NCBI RefSeq assembly: GCF_011745365.1
Contig: NW_024468911.1
Span: 2,474,759 to 2,538,758 of the forward strand
DNA from: Cryphonectria parasitica EP155
Lineage: Eukaryota > Ascomycota > Sordariomycetes > Diaporthales > Cryphonectriaceae
Direction of reading: 5' to 3'
Length of the DNA: 64,000 bases
Position 1 is the first letter of the stretch. Every line of letters begins with the position of its first letter. The position numbers and the translations under genes are program-made. The notes beneath the pieces are model-generated. The model was not told the origin of the DNA. It saw nothing but the letters and a program-made list of their open reading frames with translations, and searched no databases. Of the stretch, positions 1-11,919 are shown piece after piece.

Positions 1-213
1 GCCATAGTACCTGTAGAGGAGGTCCCGCCCAGCTGTGCTGTCCTTGCCAGCTCCTCGCATGTCCTGTCTGAGGCGGTTCAAGGTCGCACATTCTTCGGCG
101 TACCTCTCCGGATCGTCGCCATATGTATTCTGAATGTAGTATTTCAGAGGGGTAATCCAGTCGATCTCGTTGGTGGCCTTGAGCGGCACGGATATCATGG
201 GAATCTGGGCCAT
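1..213 (-). CDS. BRO1: BRO1-domain vacuolar sorting protein, N-terminal 71 codons (partial)
   Basis: The first 71 codons read on the minus strand from ATG at 213-211 to the window edge, with no intron visible. The peptide opens MAQIPMISVPLKATNEIDW and continues to a DLLYRYYG segment, the start of the BRO1 domain of the fungal BRO1 (Vps31/Alix) family. In yeast and Neurospora this protein is recruited by Snf7 of ESCRT-III on endosomes and helps deubiquitinate cargo during multivesicular-body sorting. The related palA/RIM20 proteins also carry a BRO1 domain, but their N-termini differ from this one. The rest of the protein, including the coiled-coil arm, lies outside the window. The gene is divergent from the fumarylacetoacetase-family gene starting at 3302, so the 3.1 kb between them holds both promoters. 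Family assignment is firm; the choice of BRO1 over palA is likely. Confidence 0.88.
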   Translation of the reverse strand, partial: MAQIPMISVPLKATNEIDWITPLKYYIQNTYGDDPERYAEECATLNRLRQDMRGAGKDSTAGRDLLYRYYG

Positions 214-3200
214 GATGGCACTGCTCTTTTTCAGCCCGAAAGCTGGGTTAGGAAAGGGTACTGTAGGCGGGGTCGTCGGCGAGACGCAGCTTGTAGGGGT
301 TGGTCGAGATGTGAGGCAATAGTCGCAGCTTCGAGGATGGATGGAGAGAGGCTTCAGCCCAGATAGTCGTCGGGAGAGGGTGCTGTGTTCCAGCTCATCA
401 CGGCGACGAGATTGTTGGTGTTTGTGGCTGGGGGGGTGGGCGGCCAGGAGATTGTGGGATGCTGTTGATGATGTAGCTCCAGTACGCAATCCACCGCCCG
501 CTGACTGCTTGGCAGCAACGTTAGTAGGGTCACCAGTATAAAGTACGTGAGTACGTACCTATGGTGTGTGGTGTGTGTGCAAGGAAGCTTGTGCCTCTGT
601 ACCCCTGGCAGCAGCAAGCTGAGTGTGGAGACACAAGGCTTAGGCACCTACTACAGTAGCCGGACCGCGACTGGCTGTGATAAGCTGCTTGCGACACTCC
701 GTCTATTGTAACGCGATTCGTCGAATTCGGCATGCGTGGCCTGCAAAATAAGAGTCAGTCAGTCGGCCATCCCAGAACGACTCACGACTCTCAGCAGAAG
801 GCATCAAGGTCCCATAGCCGCCCAACGGTGCCACGAAACGACGAGCTCACGTGGTGACGAGGGACAGCGCTATCAGCAGCCTGCTCGGGACTTCCCTTGT
901 GCTGCTAGGGTGCACCTGGCAGGGGCCCTGGAGGGCCTGGCATGTTCTGAATAGCCGCCAACGTAACCTTAGGTTTCCGGTTCCTTTCAACCAAACAACC
1001 ACACTTTCCACACTCACGATGCCTTCACCCACCCACCCCAATAGGTCCTGCCATCTCGGTGATGCAATCCTGGTCTCGCCCGCGCCTACTGTTCACCAAC
1101 CATGTCATTGGGATTCTTCCTCTCTTTCTATTCGGTATTCCTCACACCTGCGCGACGTATACTTCTCAACACGGGCCAATGCTCTGCTAGCAATTCTAAT
1201 GCACCGGAGCAAGCTACCGTAACGTGCCGGTGCAAGGAAACCAGCCTGCACAAGGCGGTCTGCTGTCGCCTGACACGACCAGTCACACTCACATGCGGGC
1301 AGGGAACCAGTGAGGAACGCCAGCGCCGCTTGAACTACATGAGTGGTGGATTAGCGTGCGCTGCTGGCCTATGGTCGAGCGCGGATACGACCAGCTTGGG
1401 TATAGCCTCTCGGTCCATCGCCGGTTCCTAGCCGGGGTTGCTTGTAATATGCAGAAGCCGATCTATGAGCACACGCCTAGCCAGGCGTGCGATCTCCTCC
1501 TCCTCCTATAGTCGGATATCCGGAAGAGAATATCGAATGGCAAAAGGTTGCGAAATCTGTAAACGCGTCTCTAAACAATTCCATTGAGTACAGTCTTTCA
1601 TTTATGCCAAATTGTGGAAAAGAAAACAGGGAAGCCTTTCAACAATCCGATTTCCAGAGTCGCCATGCCCGCGGGAGTTGTCTCTCTGCCATGTCGATCT
1701 CTGCAGGTGTCCTGTAAACCTTGGTCCCCTCAAAACCATCCTGGCAGCTCATGTATGTGCCTTGATAGGTTCCAACGTCTATCTTTACCTTCATTACCTA
1801 TTTATTACAAAGGGCCAATCGATTAAGACTCATGATGCATTTACCTGCAAATCAGCATGTGTATTTAACTTTTGTACCCACAACTAGAACGCCGTTTAAT
1901 GTTCTGAGAGCATTGGTGCAAAGCTTAGGTCTTTTTTACTTGCCAGGTTTGCAGTTGGTTACTGGTTGCTGGGCTCGTTCGCTCCCAAGTCTGAGGCGTG
2001 CCACAGAAGGATGACTAAAACAAAATGAAAATAGGCTGTCATGATCTAATTGCTGTAAATGGCGACTGAATACTTTATTTGCTGAGTCCTGATCTTTGAT
2101 ATATATAGTGCCTGAGTGGATTCACTCATGCTGTTTTGATGTGATGACTCAATTGACGCACTGGATCTCTCCTATTTCATGAAATTCGCTGCTACAATAA
2201 TGCGACAACCGAATTTTGCAGGTCGAGGGTTCAGCAATATCACATGAAAGTCCAGCCTGAAGTTCGCTCACCCAGTACCTGCTCTCCCAATTGACCCTTT
2301 CAGCCACATTGGCATGAGAAAGACACCTTTACTGAAGATCTATGCCAAGGACTGGTGAATTTCTCATGTAAAAGAAAAGATCACTTTGAAGACGCAATCA
2401 TCTTTTTCCCCGGGTTCCTGTAGAAGACGGGCATAATAAGAAAGATCCGGGTCTTGTCTTGGAAGTTGCTCACCTTATCAATATTGAATATCAACTATAT
2501 TTCGCGCTCGCTTCCCAGCTTCTCCTCTTTTTTTTCCTTTTTTTCTTTTTTTTCTTTCTCTCTCTCTCTTCTTCCTCTTCTTTAATTTTCCCTTTCTCCT
2601 AACGGGCGAGATTACTTACATACATGTAGAATTTCTGACGTGTTGGAAATACCATGTCTAATTTTTAAATTATCATTATTGCTCAGTGATTGACGACAGC
2701 CTCAACAAGCCCTCTAGTACATGAAACACGCAACCTCACCAACACTATATTAGTTACAAACAAATGAATGCTCAAAAGACTATGCAGATCGATGCATCCT
2801 GCAAGAAATCACTGACGCCGCACAGCAATGACCAACGAGGTACCTACAGCACCAAGTAAAATACTTAAGTAAGCAATCCGTCTGACGCGGGGGCCGGCCC
2901 GTCGACACAATTCCGATCCGGATATCCGCCACGGTAATATGTCTTCGTGGGGTTTTCTCTCGCGCGGGGTAATCTCCTGCAGATCTGACTGAGAAAGATT
3001 AAAGTATCGGTCAATGATTTGACATCCTCTGCCAAGCCGTTCCCTCACTCCTTTTTTTTACCGTGTACACTGGGCTGGACTTTTATCCTCTGTGACTTGA
3101 GGGAAATATCGTCACCCCTGGCGCGGAGGGACTCATCATAAATATATATCTTGACACCATCCAAGGCCTTGTGACGTTAAACTACAACCATCGTTCCCAC

Positions 3201-3301
3201 CGTCTGCTTCATCCAGCCCCTCAAGTCTTGCTCATCAGCCACCTCAACTCTGTGCTGCTTTTGTCTTTCTTTTTACTGGCAACAAATATAGATAAGAGAA
3301 A
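214..3301. other. Divergent intergenic region between BRO1 and the FAH-family gene
   Basis: No recognisable gene was found in this 3.1 kb. Open frames are short and lack family resemblance or fungal splice structure. The part from about 1560 to 2800 is visibly AT-rich and includes a pyrimidine tract near 2520-2600 made of T runs and TC repeats. The flanking parts are more mixed in composition. The region must contain the promoters of the two divergent genes. Confidence 0.6.
3138..3150 (+). promoter_or_regulatory. Possible TATA element upstream of the FAH-family gene
   Basis: An ATAAATATATATC stretch lies about 150 nt before the ATG at 3302. The spacing suits a fungal core promoter, but AT-rich words are common in this intergenic region. 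Confidence 0.3.
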
Positions 3302-4538
3302 ATGTCTTTTGAGCGACGTTAGTATCAAACACTCTCGGTATCTCATCGTGCTCCTCCATTGTCCCAGCTGACGCTTCATGTAGTTGTCCGGTTTATTGCC
3401 AAGGGCAGCAGTGATGCCGTCGTTATTGGCGAGCCCCTGGACTCCAACGTAGACGTCGGCGCAGCCCTTCGTCTGGGGCAGGAGGTCAAGGTCAAGGTCT
3501 TCAGCGGCTCGTCCGTTCTTGACCCAGGCTCCCCGACGGACAAAGTTGATATCATTGACCGGGTGTTGTCCCCCCTCACCGAGGAGGAGGTGGGCACGAT
3601 TCGATGTATCGGTCTGAACTACAAGGGCCATGCACAGGAGGTCGGCATGGCATTGCCTGATATACCCATCATCTTTCTGTTTGTGCAAAAATTCTTTTTT
3701 CTCATCTTTTCTTTTTAGTCATCCTCACTCTCCTCTTTGTCTCTCTTTGAGGTATATGATATTCTGATGAGATATTTTTTCACATTTATCACAGAAAACC
3801 TCATACATCTCTAGCCGACCCCTGGCCTGCCCCGACTGTGATCCCCAAGCACACGCTCAAGGACGACTGCGCTGATTACGAATCCGAGCTTGCCGTGGTC
3901 ATCGGGAAGACATGCAAGAACGTCAGCAAGGAGGAGGCCATGGACTATGTGCTCGGCTATACGGCCTCCAATGACATCTCGAGCCGCGTGAGCCAGCTCA
4001 ACCAAAGCCAATGGTGTTTCTCCAAGGGCTTCGACAAGGCGTGCCCCATCGGTCCGACATTGGTGTCGTCCAAGCTGATCAAGGACCCGTCCAAGTTGAA
4101 GATGAGGGGTCTCCTGAACGGCAAGGTCGTGCAGGAGAGCGGGCTTGAGTAAGTGACATGAACACAAAGAACACGCATCGGGGGTTCTCAGAGGCTGAAG
4201 CACGTATTAACTGATCGATTCTTTGCCAAAACAAACAGCGATCTCATCTTTGACGTACCTACCCTGGTCAGTTATTGCTCGCAGGGAACTACACTGCCTC
4301 CCGGAACCATCATGTGAGTTCCCAACTTCCTTCCCACAATAGATACCCGATTACATATTACGTTTTGGAGGACAAAGGTCTCACAGCTCTGTCTCTTTGA
4401 CGCAGAATTACCGGCACACCTGCGGGTATCGGCTGGGGCCGCAATCCTAAGTTGACACTGCACGGCGGTGACGAGTTTGTCGTGGAGATACTGCCTCACA
4501 TTGGGAGTCTGCACAACGTGATGGAGGAAGAAAAGTGA
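3302..4538 (+). CDS. Fumarylacetoacetate hydrolase (FAH) family protein, five exons
   Basis: Exons are 3302-3317, 3384-3678, 3795-4148, 4239-4313 and 4406-4538, giving 290 residues. The short first exon encodes MSFER; splicing at the TAG ending at 3383 gives MSFERLVRFIAKG, the usual start of fungal FAH-like proteins. FAH-fold features are visible: GLNYKGH at 82-88, FLKP at 102-106, the metal-binding acidic residues E133, E135 (YESE) and D164 (ASND), SKGFD at 180-184, and the ITGTPAG loop near the C-terminus. Family members cleave carbon-carbon bonds or decarboxylate oxaloacetate-like substrates using Mg or Ca. The length fits FAHD1/FAHD2-type proteins rather than the longer true fumarylacetoacetase of tyrosine breakdown. 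The exact substrate cannot be told from sequence. The gene converges on the small gene at 4782-5321. Every junction uses GT-AG and keeps frame. Confidence 0.88.
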
Positions 4539-4781
4539 TTTCGTCTTGTGGATGGGCTCTGATCCTCGCAACGTATTCACGCCAATGGTACTATCTAGAC
4601 AAGATCTCTATACACAAGAGTTACAACAACACCCTTCTGGGTCTATTCTACGCATGTCCTCTATGCGTTGAGCCTCCTCAGCGCGGCAGAATGGCTATCG
4701 CCTGTGACTACTGACAAAAAGCATCGTCGTAACTCGCCCCTCTCATCAACTGACAGAGCATAAATCCAGGCATCCTCAGGC

Positions 4782-5321
4782 CTATCCGTTCTGGCCGAGA
4801 ATTTTGCGCAAATGATCCTTCGCATATTCCACAACTGCGTCCGGTCCCTGTTCAACACGTAGACCCTGCGGAACAGACATCGTCTTTAGATCTGGAACTA
4901 CCTCTTTTGCAATCGCGACGATACGATGTGCTTCATCCGGCGACCACATTGATGCCGTGATCTGAGAACTCTTAGCCAATTATTCTGTTGATTCAACAAC
5001 AAAGAGAAGAACTGGGAAGATGTTTGTTCTCACTAGAATGTCTGGCTTATACACCTCCACAATGCCCCTGACCTCGTCGATTTCTAGACTCATTTCAGTC
5101 TTTGGAGAGAAAGAGAAGCAAGGGAAAAAAAACAAGAACGCATTCGTTGATAATCTCTGGAACTCACTTGTAATATTCGCAACGTGTTCGACGGCATACT
5201 CGTCCGACAATCCGCCAATCACCTGCCCAACCAGTCTTCTCGCCCCCTCCGGGTTCGTGTTGCACGACACGAGCTTGTAAGGGCTTTTCGGGCCTGTTTC
5301 ACCTTCTTCACGTGCTGCCAT
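4782..5321 (-). CDS. Small uncharacterised protein, 127 aa, three exons
   Basis: Reading the minus strand, exons 5168-5321, 5034-5083 and 4782-4961 join in frame across introns with GTGAGT/CTAG and GTGAGA/CTCAG borders. The product begins MAAREEGETGPKSPYKL and ends at a TAG at 4784-4782. It looks like a compact soluble alpha/beta protein: a YKLVSCN strand, a helix rich in Arg and Val, then ASMWSPDEAHRIV, and a charged C-terminal helix. There is no signal peptide or membrane segment. The function is not recognised, though it has the character of a conserved fungal protein. An in-frame upstream ATG at 5369 would add 16 residues; the start at 5321 was preferred because the product then begins directly before the folded part. 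The three-exon structure keeping one frame is the main support that it is real. Confidence 0.6.
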
Positions 5322-8092
5322 CGTATGCAACCCACAGGCAGGCAGGTCAGACTGCAACGCAACGCACACACACGACAGGCTTACGAAAAGCTCTAGCTTC
5401 TCTTGCTTGCTTACTGTATCTTAGACATGGGCAATATGCCGTGACACCATCCAAAGGAGGGGGCTTATAATGGACTCGCGAAAAAGGAGGAGGGTGGCCA
5501 CCAGAGAGGGATGTCCCAGCATGCGGGGCTTTCTGCTTCCCGTAAGTCCTAGTTCTCACCGTAGCCCGGTCCGTTGTCCGCTCCGCAAATCCGGCGGTGG
5601 AAATCCGAGAGTTCAATGTATAGGCGCCTTGCTGTCTCTGATGGCCAAGACGCTTCTCATACCACTTGGTCATAGGTGTATGTCAATTGGAACTGATCAG
5701 TTGAGATAAGTCTAAGACTTGGTAAAAACTTGGGAGTTCCATTGTCTGATCACTATAGCGAATCAATTTGTGTCCATATCTAGTCCAGGCCTCCGTCAGG
5801 AGTGCTTTTAACTTCCCAGGAAACTTATCTGGACGGCCTTCACGAGCTGAGAACAAATAAGTGTCTTCACAGACCTCTTCGCAATAGAAGTGGCCAGGTA
5901 TAAGATGGAGTTCTCATGGCATGAAAATGGGGTAACTGTACAATAATTATAGACAAGCTGCACAGTGTGTATATATATTCATTTTGTCTCTCTCAGCCAG
6001 CCACGAGATATTCAAATAGAAGCATGGCTTTACACAAAAGGGACAGAGAGTACTAAGTACTTAAATAGTAAGCTGGGATTGTGAATGATTTGTGCTGGCC
6101 AGTGATATGTTCAAAGGCCAGACGGAGAACTCACCCGGCAATATACTTTTCATAAATCTTTGCCCGCTTTGAAAGTCATCTTGAGGAGAGCATAGATTCA
6201 GAGACCATAGATTCAGATGCTGTCGTCAACTGAGCATGTATAGTCTAAGCAGGAAACCCCCCCCCCCCCCCCCAAGAGGGGGTCGGAAGAATACAATAGT
6301 TCGAGATCATAGCTTGCCTGCTCTAATAATTAGGGCCTTGCTATTCCAAACTACACTGCCCAGGTCGCTGGTAAACTCCCCTCAAAACCCTTCTCAGAAT
6401 TTCGAAGCAGAGATCTGCCGATTATACTGGCCCTGCCACTACCATATGGGCCAGAGACGACCAAGAGGGGAAGAGGCTTGTAGAGAGCTAAGTAATTTGA
6501 CGAGATAGACATCAAGCCAAGTGGGCACGGTCAGCTTACCTCACTGCGCCAGAAAGGAAGACAAGAAGCGAATGAGACGTTGATCCCTTGCCTGTAAACA
6601 CTGGATACCTAAGAGAAGTCATCTGGAAGGCCTCTGGAGCTTGGGGGGGTGGGGGGAAACCATCGTGCCCAACTATGACGACCTAGCCAAGCACCGGTGT
6701 CTGATGTCTCGAGCGATTCCCGAACCTGAGGCGGTCCTATGACCCATCGGTCTATAACCGTACAGAGAGGAGATTCCCAATACCACGCATTGCCACTCGA
6801 GAGGTGGATCATACGGTGCTTAGGGAAACTTTTGACCTTCTCCCCTCGTGATTCTATCCAGAAACCTTCTGATCGCGGACCCCTCTTTGGGAATCGCGTT
6901 ACGTATGGCTCCGAAAAGAAGGAGTGTAAGAGGAAGTACATGGAACGTCCAGACGAAGTACTACTTGTGAGACGGAACATCGCCACTTTCGAATGGCTTC
7001 TTAGGCCGGTGCGTGACCAAGATAGGAACCTTCTGCCACGTGTGGAATAACAAATTATGTAGGGGGCCGCCACCCCTCGGGGGGGAGGATTAATACTAAA
7101 AGAGAGAGAAAGAGAGCCAAACCTGTACATGCTCCAACTCGCTCAGTCGGAGACGACAAGATGGACGAATGATGGCCAAGACGGGTAGGCTCAGAGCCCC
7201 CCCTTCCCCCACGCCTCGGATGGTTTGGGGGCCACCCCACACAAGTCGAGCGATGGATAAATCTGCCGGGGCGCCGCGGGCAATGATGATTTGAGGTCCT
7301 TTTGGGATAAATTTCGACTTGTGCAGCTGCAGGCATGGCTCATTGAGTGAAGAAGGCAGAGAGGTTCGGAGCCAGCACAGAAAACCTCCAAGGGGGGCCT
7401 CCCTGACCAGCTGCTGGCACCGTAGACTCACGTCTCAGCGTTACCGTACCATGCAAGACAAGTCTCCTGATATTGCGAATCTCGATGGCTCACTCTGGTC
7501 CGCGGGATATGCCGTCGTGTTTGAGAGAGAGTCATCGCCATGGCCACTAGCCACAGACCACGTGTGAGCCGATCTCAATCCTTTCAGTGCGTGCCTCCTG
7601 TTCAACCTCCATGAATATCGACCTGTACCCGATCATCAAGGAATTACCCTGAGATCGGTCGATCAGCCATCCAACCACCCGAGCATAACATTTCTTGGAG
7701 GAGATGAAAAGAGGGGGAGGGAGAAGGGGAGGGGGGAATGCATGCATCTGCTTCCAGACTTTGGGTTCTAAGGCTGGCCAGGGCGCGATTTGGATGAGTG
7801 GAGTCTTAAGAGAAAAGAATGATCAGCGCATGCAAAGCGCCAGTGTGGCACAGGTGTACAAGAGTTGCATGCATGATGAGCACATTTCCATATCCTGGGA
7901 CGTTATGTTTGTTAATTTTTTTCTTTTCGCGGAGGGTACGCGCTGGCTCGGCTCTCGACGAACTCTTTACGACCCTGGCTGGTGAGATGTCTATGACTGA
8001 AGACTGGCCCCTCACAGACGGGGCGAGAGCTTTGGAGACAGTAGGAAGAGAAAGAAAGGGGAGGGGAGAGGGGGGGGGGGGCGAAGGTACTG

Positions 8093-8117
8093 GCACTGCA
8101 CTGCACTGCACTGCACT
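8093..8117. repeat. Microsatellite (GCACT)5
   Basis: Five perfect GCACT units, followed by a diverged sixth (GCACC). It lies in non-coding DNA beside a run of twelve G. Confidence 0.9.
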
Positions 8118-10769
8118 GCACCGCTGTCTCCGTCTCGATTTGTGATAGATCGAAGCCCGTGAGATGGTAACTAAAGTTAGTCCGTTTCTGGTTGATTATA
8201 CTGAACGAGGACAAGGTGCTTCGATAGAGGAGGCCCGGGGTCCCAAGGCTGTCTCCTTCTGGGGTGATCCCTCAGGAAGAAAGAAAGAAAACAAAGAAGG
8301 AGAAAAAGATCAGCTATGTATCGTAGAGTACGGGCAGGATCTTCGTTCTTCGTTTCATAGGGGTCCTCGCTTTTCCCCCCCTCCGTGATACCCTCGTCCT
8401 AGGCAGAACGAGAGATGCCCGATCATTGGAACCCGGAGTGGAGCCGCAGGAGCACTGCAGTAGCGGGCGTTCGAACGGGCTGGCCACGGCCGATCACAGC
8501 CGCATTGGAAGCGGATGAAGTCCTGTGGAGGGTTGGGGGGGAGGAGGAGGGAAGGCGCCGATAGAGAGACCAAGACATGATTGAAATCGAAGAAGGAGGG
8601 GGGGAAGTGGCAGGGAGAAGGAGAGTAAGAGAGGTGGGGTGGAGGAAGGGAAATGTCTGGATGGACGACTTGGCCGGAGCAGCATTGCCGTTCGAGGTGG
8701 GATGGTGTCGGCATCATCATCATGACACCGGGTAGGAAGAAGGAGGGAGGAGGAGGCGGCGACCAGAGAAGAGGAGGGCTACGTGATGGATCACACGCAC
8801 CGAGTTCCTGCAGGTGCTATTCGCGAAAGGCTGATAAAGAAAAGACCGATGGGGCCATGTGCTTGTGTAAGAAAGAGCTGTTTGAGAAGGAAAGGGAGGT
8901 GGGGGGGTTTGCGTTGTTCCTGCCTTAAGCGAGACGAGTACCTGTTGCGGGCTTTTAGCTTGGTTATGCTCGAGCTATTCACCGTAGTAAGCATGGCTTT
9001 GTGCAGTGACTTCTTTGCACCACAGACAAAACCAGGTGCATTGGGAACATGGCTACCGGGGACCTAGTCGAGGATGTAGAGGATTCGGAGCTAAGAGGGA
9101 TTTTACATGATGCCGTAGGCTGAACGTGAACGGCGAAATAAGCCATGTAAACTGCAGTGCGAAGATTGTGTGTGTGTGTGTGTGAAGGGCGCTGCAGGTC
9201 CAGTAAACAAGCCTCAGGATGATAAATAATTAACCTTAGGGAAACATTAAAGTGCAAACTGGACCGCCAACTTTATTTGTTCCGATGCTCGGCAGAGGAG
9301 CGATGATCTACAGGCATAGTACCCTACGTATGATCTCTCAACATTTACAAGACTGCCACATACGTAGTGCGTAGTAAATAGTATGTACTATGGCAAAAAT
9401 CTTACCATGTACTACGCCTCAAAGACAAGCCTCTCTAAGCCCTTGAAGGCCAAATGCACAGAGAAAGAGCCCGCCGGAGGAAAAGGGCGGGCGCCCCCCA
9501 ACTAGAGGGACCTGTGAAACTGCTGCAGAGAAGTGGATAGATCGGTCGCCGAGGATCGTCACACTGAAACTATCGAGTTGACGCCATTGTACATGATAAT
9601 CGAAAGACCAGATGAAGCCGGCACGAGGTCGTAACGGAGGATTGCGTAAGACGGGGCGAAAGACCTTCAAGGTCCTGCTGGCACTGGCACAGGCACAAGA
9701 CAGATATATTAGGCACAGGCACGGAAACTGGAGAACGTTGAAGCAGGGTGTGAATGATGAGAAGGGGAAGAAGGAAACATATTTGTGCTGTCGTCAAGAT
9801 GATCTGTCAGGCCTCGCTGCTCGCTTCCTTGTACATAGTATATGAAGGCTAGGGCTACTATGGTAAGTCGGCGACGTGCTCAGGCTGATTTGATCCAGTC
9901 GACCCAGTCAACGCATCCCGTCACCTGCAGTGGCGGCTTGTTGGCCTATATTGCAAAGCTGACCGCATCCCGCAGTATTAATTGTACCAGAGAGTAGCTA
10001 TACCCCGGGATGCGTGGCCCCAGAAGGGAAGGGGGGCACAGGGAGGAGAGGAGGAGATGGGAGGCTGGCTGACCATTCTTACTGCTGCTACCAGTAAAGC
10101 TGCATTGGGTCTTGTGATCATCAATCACCCAAGCCAGCGCTTCCTCGTCTGTCCCTTCTTCACCGCCGTACTGCCGTGTTCAATTTCCCATCCCACATCC
10201 TCCATCTTACGATCCTAGAAACAGCAGCAGCAACAGAGAGAAAAAAAGAAAAAAAGAGAGGGGGGATAGGACGAGATGAGATGAGATGAGATTAAGATGA
10301 CACAAGAAAAGTTGCCTTGTCTCGTCGCCTGACCAATGGCCGTGCTTGGTCCTCAATGTGGCTTGAGCCTCAGGTGTTGAATGTGCCGCACCGGTGAGCG
10401 CGAGGAGGCGAGGAGCAGGCAAGAAAAGAAAAGAAACCAAAAAAGATCATATGTTCGGGTTGGTTCAGATCATCAGGGGGTTGGTTGGTCACCGCGTCAG
10501 TCGGTGCTACAACAGGCTGAGCCGATTCTGACGAGCCCTTGCGCAGCAGGCCAGCAGCAGCAGCAGGCATGTATGCATTACCTGGAGATTTTCGGGTCGT
10601 ATTGACGGTATCTGCCGCCAAGGTTTCAGCGCCCTATTTTAAAAGCAAATTCCGAGTACGGAGGGGCTTGGGGGGGTATCAAGGTAATCTGGATCGGCTG
10701 ATGGCTCTAGTCGCCCACAACCCGGTTGCAATCTCTTCTGGTGTGAAAACTCCCCTCGTTGTTGGTCCG

Positions 10770-10865
10770 TGACAGGGCATACCGGGCACAGGGCACAAAA
10801 GGCACAGGGCACACAAGGGGTACAGGGCACAGGGTGCCAGGGGCCCAGCCACAGGGCCCAGGCAT
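10770..10865. repeat. Degenerate ACAGGGCAC repeat
   Basis: Irregularly spaced copies of ACAGGGCAC/GGCACAGGG and a related CCACAGGGCCC occur through about 95 nt. They look like a decayed minisatellite. Similar GGCACAGGCAC words occur at about 9675-9722. Confidence 0.6.
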
Positions 10866-11590
10866 ATAGAGAGAGGCTCAGGCACAGACGGGAACGACGA
10901 ACAGCAGCAGCTACCATAGTGCCCACAACAATGAACGACAAAAACGGGATAGACCGGCTCAGGAGCAGCAAAATAGGTCAAGGTTGTTGCCTATGGGTCC
11001 CTAGCCCCGGCTCCGTCCGTCAACGATGCCGCAGTAGTACGTACCTTAGTTACTATGGTGGTAGCAGTAGCAGTAGCAATAGCAGCAGCAGTGACCAAGT
11101 GCAGCAGGGCCAGGTATTGTAGCATTTTTGTCCTTGTACGTCCAGGCCATGCATTGTGTGTGTATGTGCTCTGATTCCCCCCCCCCTGCTTTTTTCTTGT
11201 CCTTTCTCGCCCTCCCTCCCTATCCCTCCTTTGGCATTGTATTTTTTACCGTCTTTTTTCTTCTCTTCTCTCGTCCCAATGTACTTATGTAATTTTAGAC
11301 GTTGACCTATCCCCCTAGAGCCTGACCCCCGGCCCTGGCCGAACCTGTACATTACAATAAGTACTGCATGTACATAGTACTGGACTGTACAATAGTACAT
11401 CTCTCCAAATAAGATACGCTCCTCACCGTCAACGTTGCACCAAATTTTTTGTATTCACTAAATCGGTTCCCCGGTCAGCCCTGGCTCTTCTCGATTTTTC
11501 TCCTCCGTCTCTCTCTCCCTCTCTGATCGGGCGTGCTGGCATCAGCTATCAACTGGAGATCGTCACGCCTCGTCTCATTTCTAAGGAATT

Positions 11591-11600
11591 GTATATAATA
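11591..11600 (+). promoter_or_regulatory. TATA-like element before the cysteine-rich peptide gene
   Basis: GTATATAATA is followed by a long pyrimidine-rich leader (about 11610-11870) that resembles fungal 5' leaders. It precedes the ATG at 11920 by about 320 nt, which would give a long leader if used. Confidence 0.4.
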
Positions 11601-11919
11601 GGCCTACCTCTCCTCCAGACCCCGTCTTCTACCCCTCGATCCTCCTTTGTTTCTTCGTCCATCCTCACTTGAACTGCGACTGTTACTACTACTACTACTA
11701 CACTTACCATATCAAAATCACTTACTTACGCAAGCACCAGCCCTCACCTCTCAAGCCCTGACACTTTGCCCTCTTCTTAGCACCTCTGCCTTAGAAGTGG
11801 AAGTCTCCCCACACCACTCCTCAGTGTCTTGTCTCTCAAAGGTCCTTCCACCTTGCCTACATACTTGCATTTCGCTCAATACCCAAATTACACACGGAAA
11901 CAACGTCCCCGTCGCAAAA

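Larger units (their letters stand above)
5322..11590. other. Long non-coding stretch with microsatellites
   Basis: Over 6 kb without a convincing gene. It holds a 17-C run (6257-6273), overlapping open frames on both strands at 6609-7130, a G run at 8070-8081, a GCACT pentamer array (8093-8117), a TG run near 9167-9183, and decayed GGCACA-type repeats at about 9670-9725 and 10770-10890. Several TACTATGG/CCATAGTA motifs occur from 9.3 kb onward. Open frames here are rich in low-complexity residues and resemble no family. Confidence 0.55.

Noticed and set aside
7451..7567. A short frame starting MQDKSPDIANLDG
   Set aside because: It reads like protein for about 38 codons but has no splice sites, promoter or family match, so chance is likelier.
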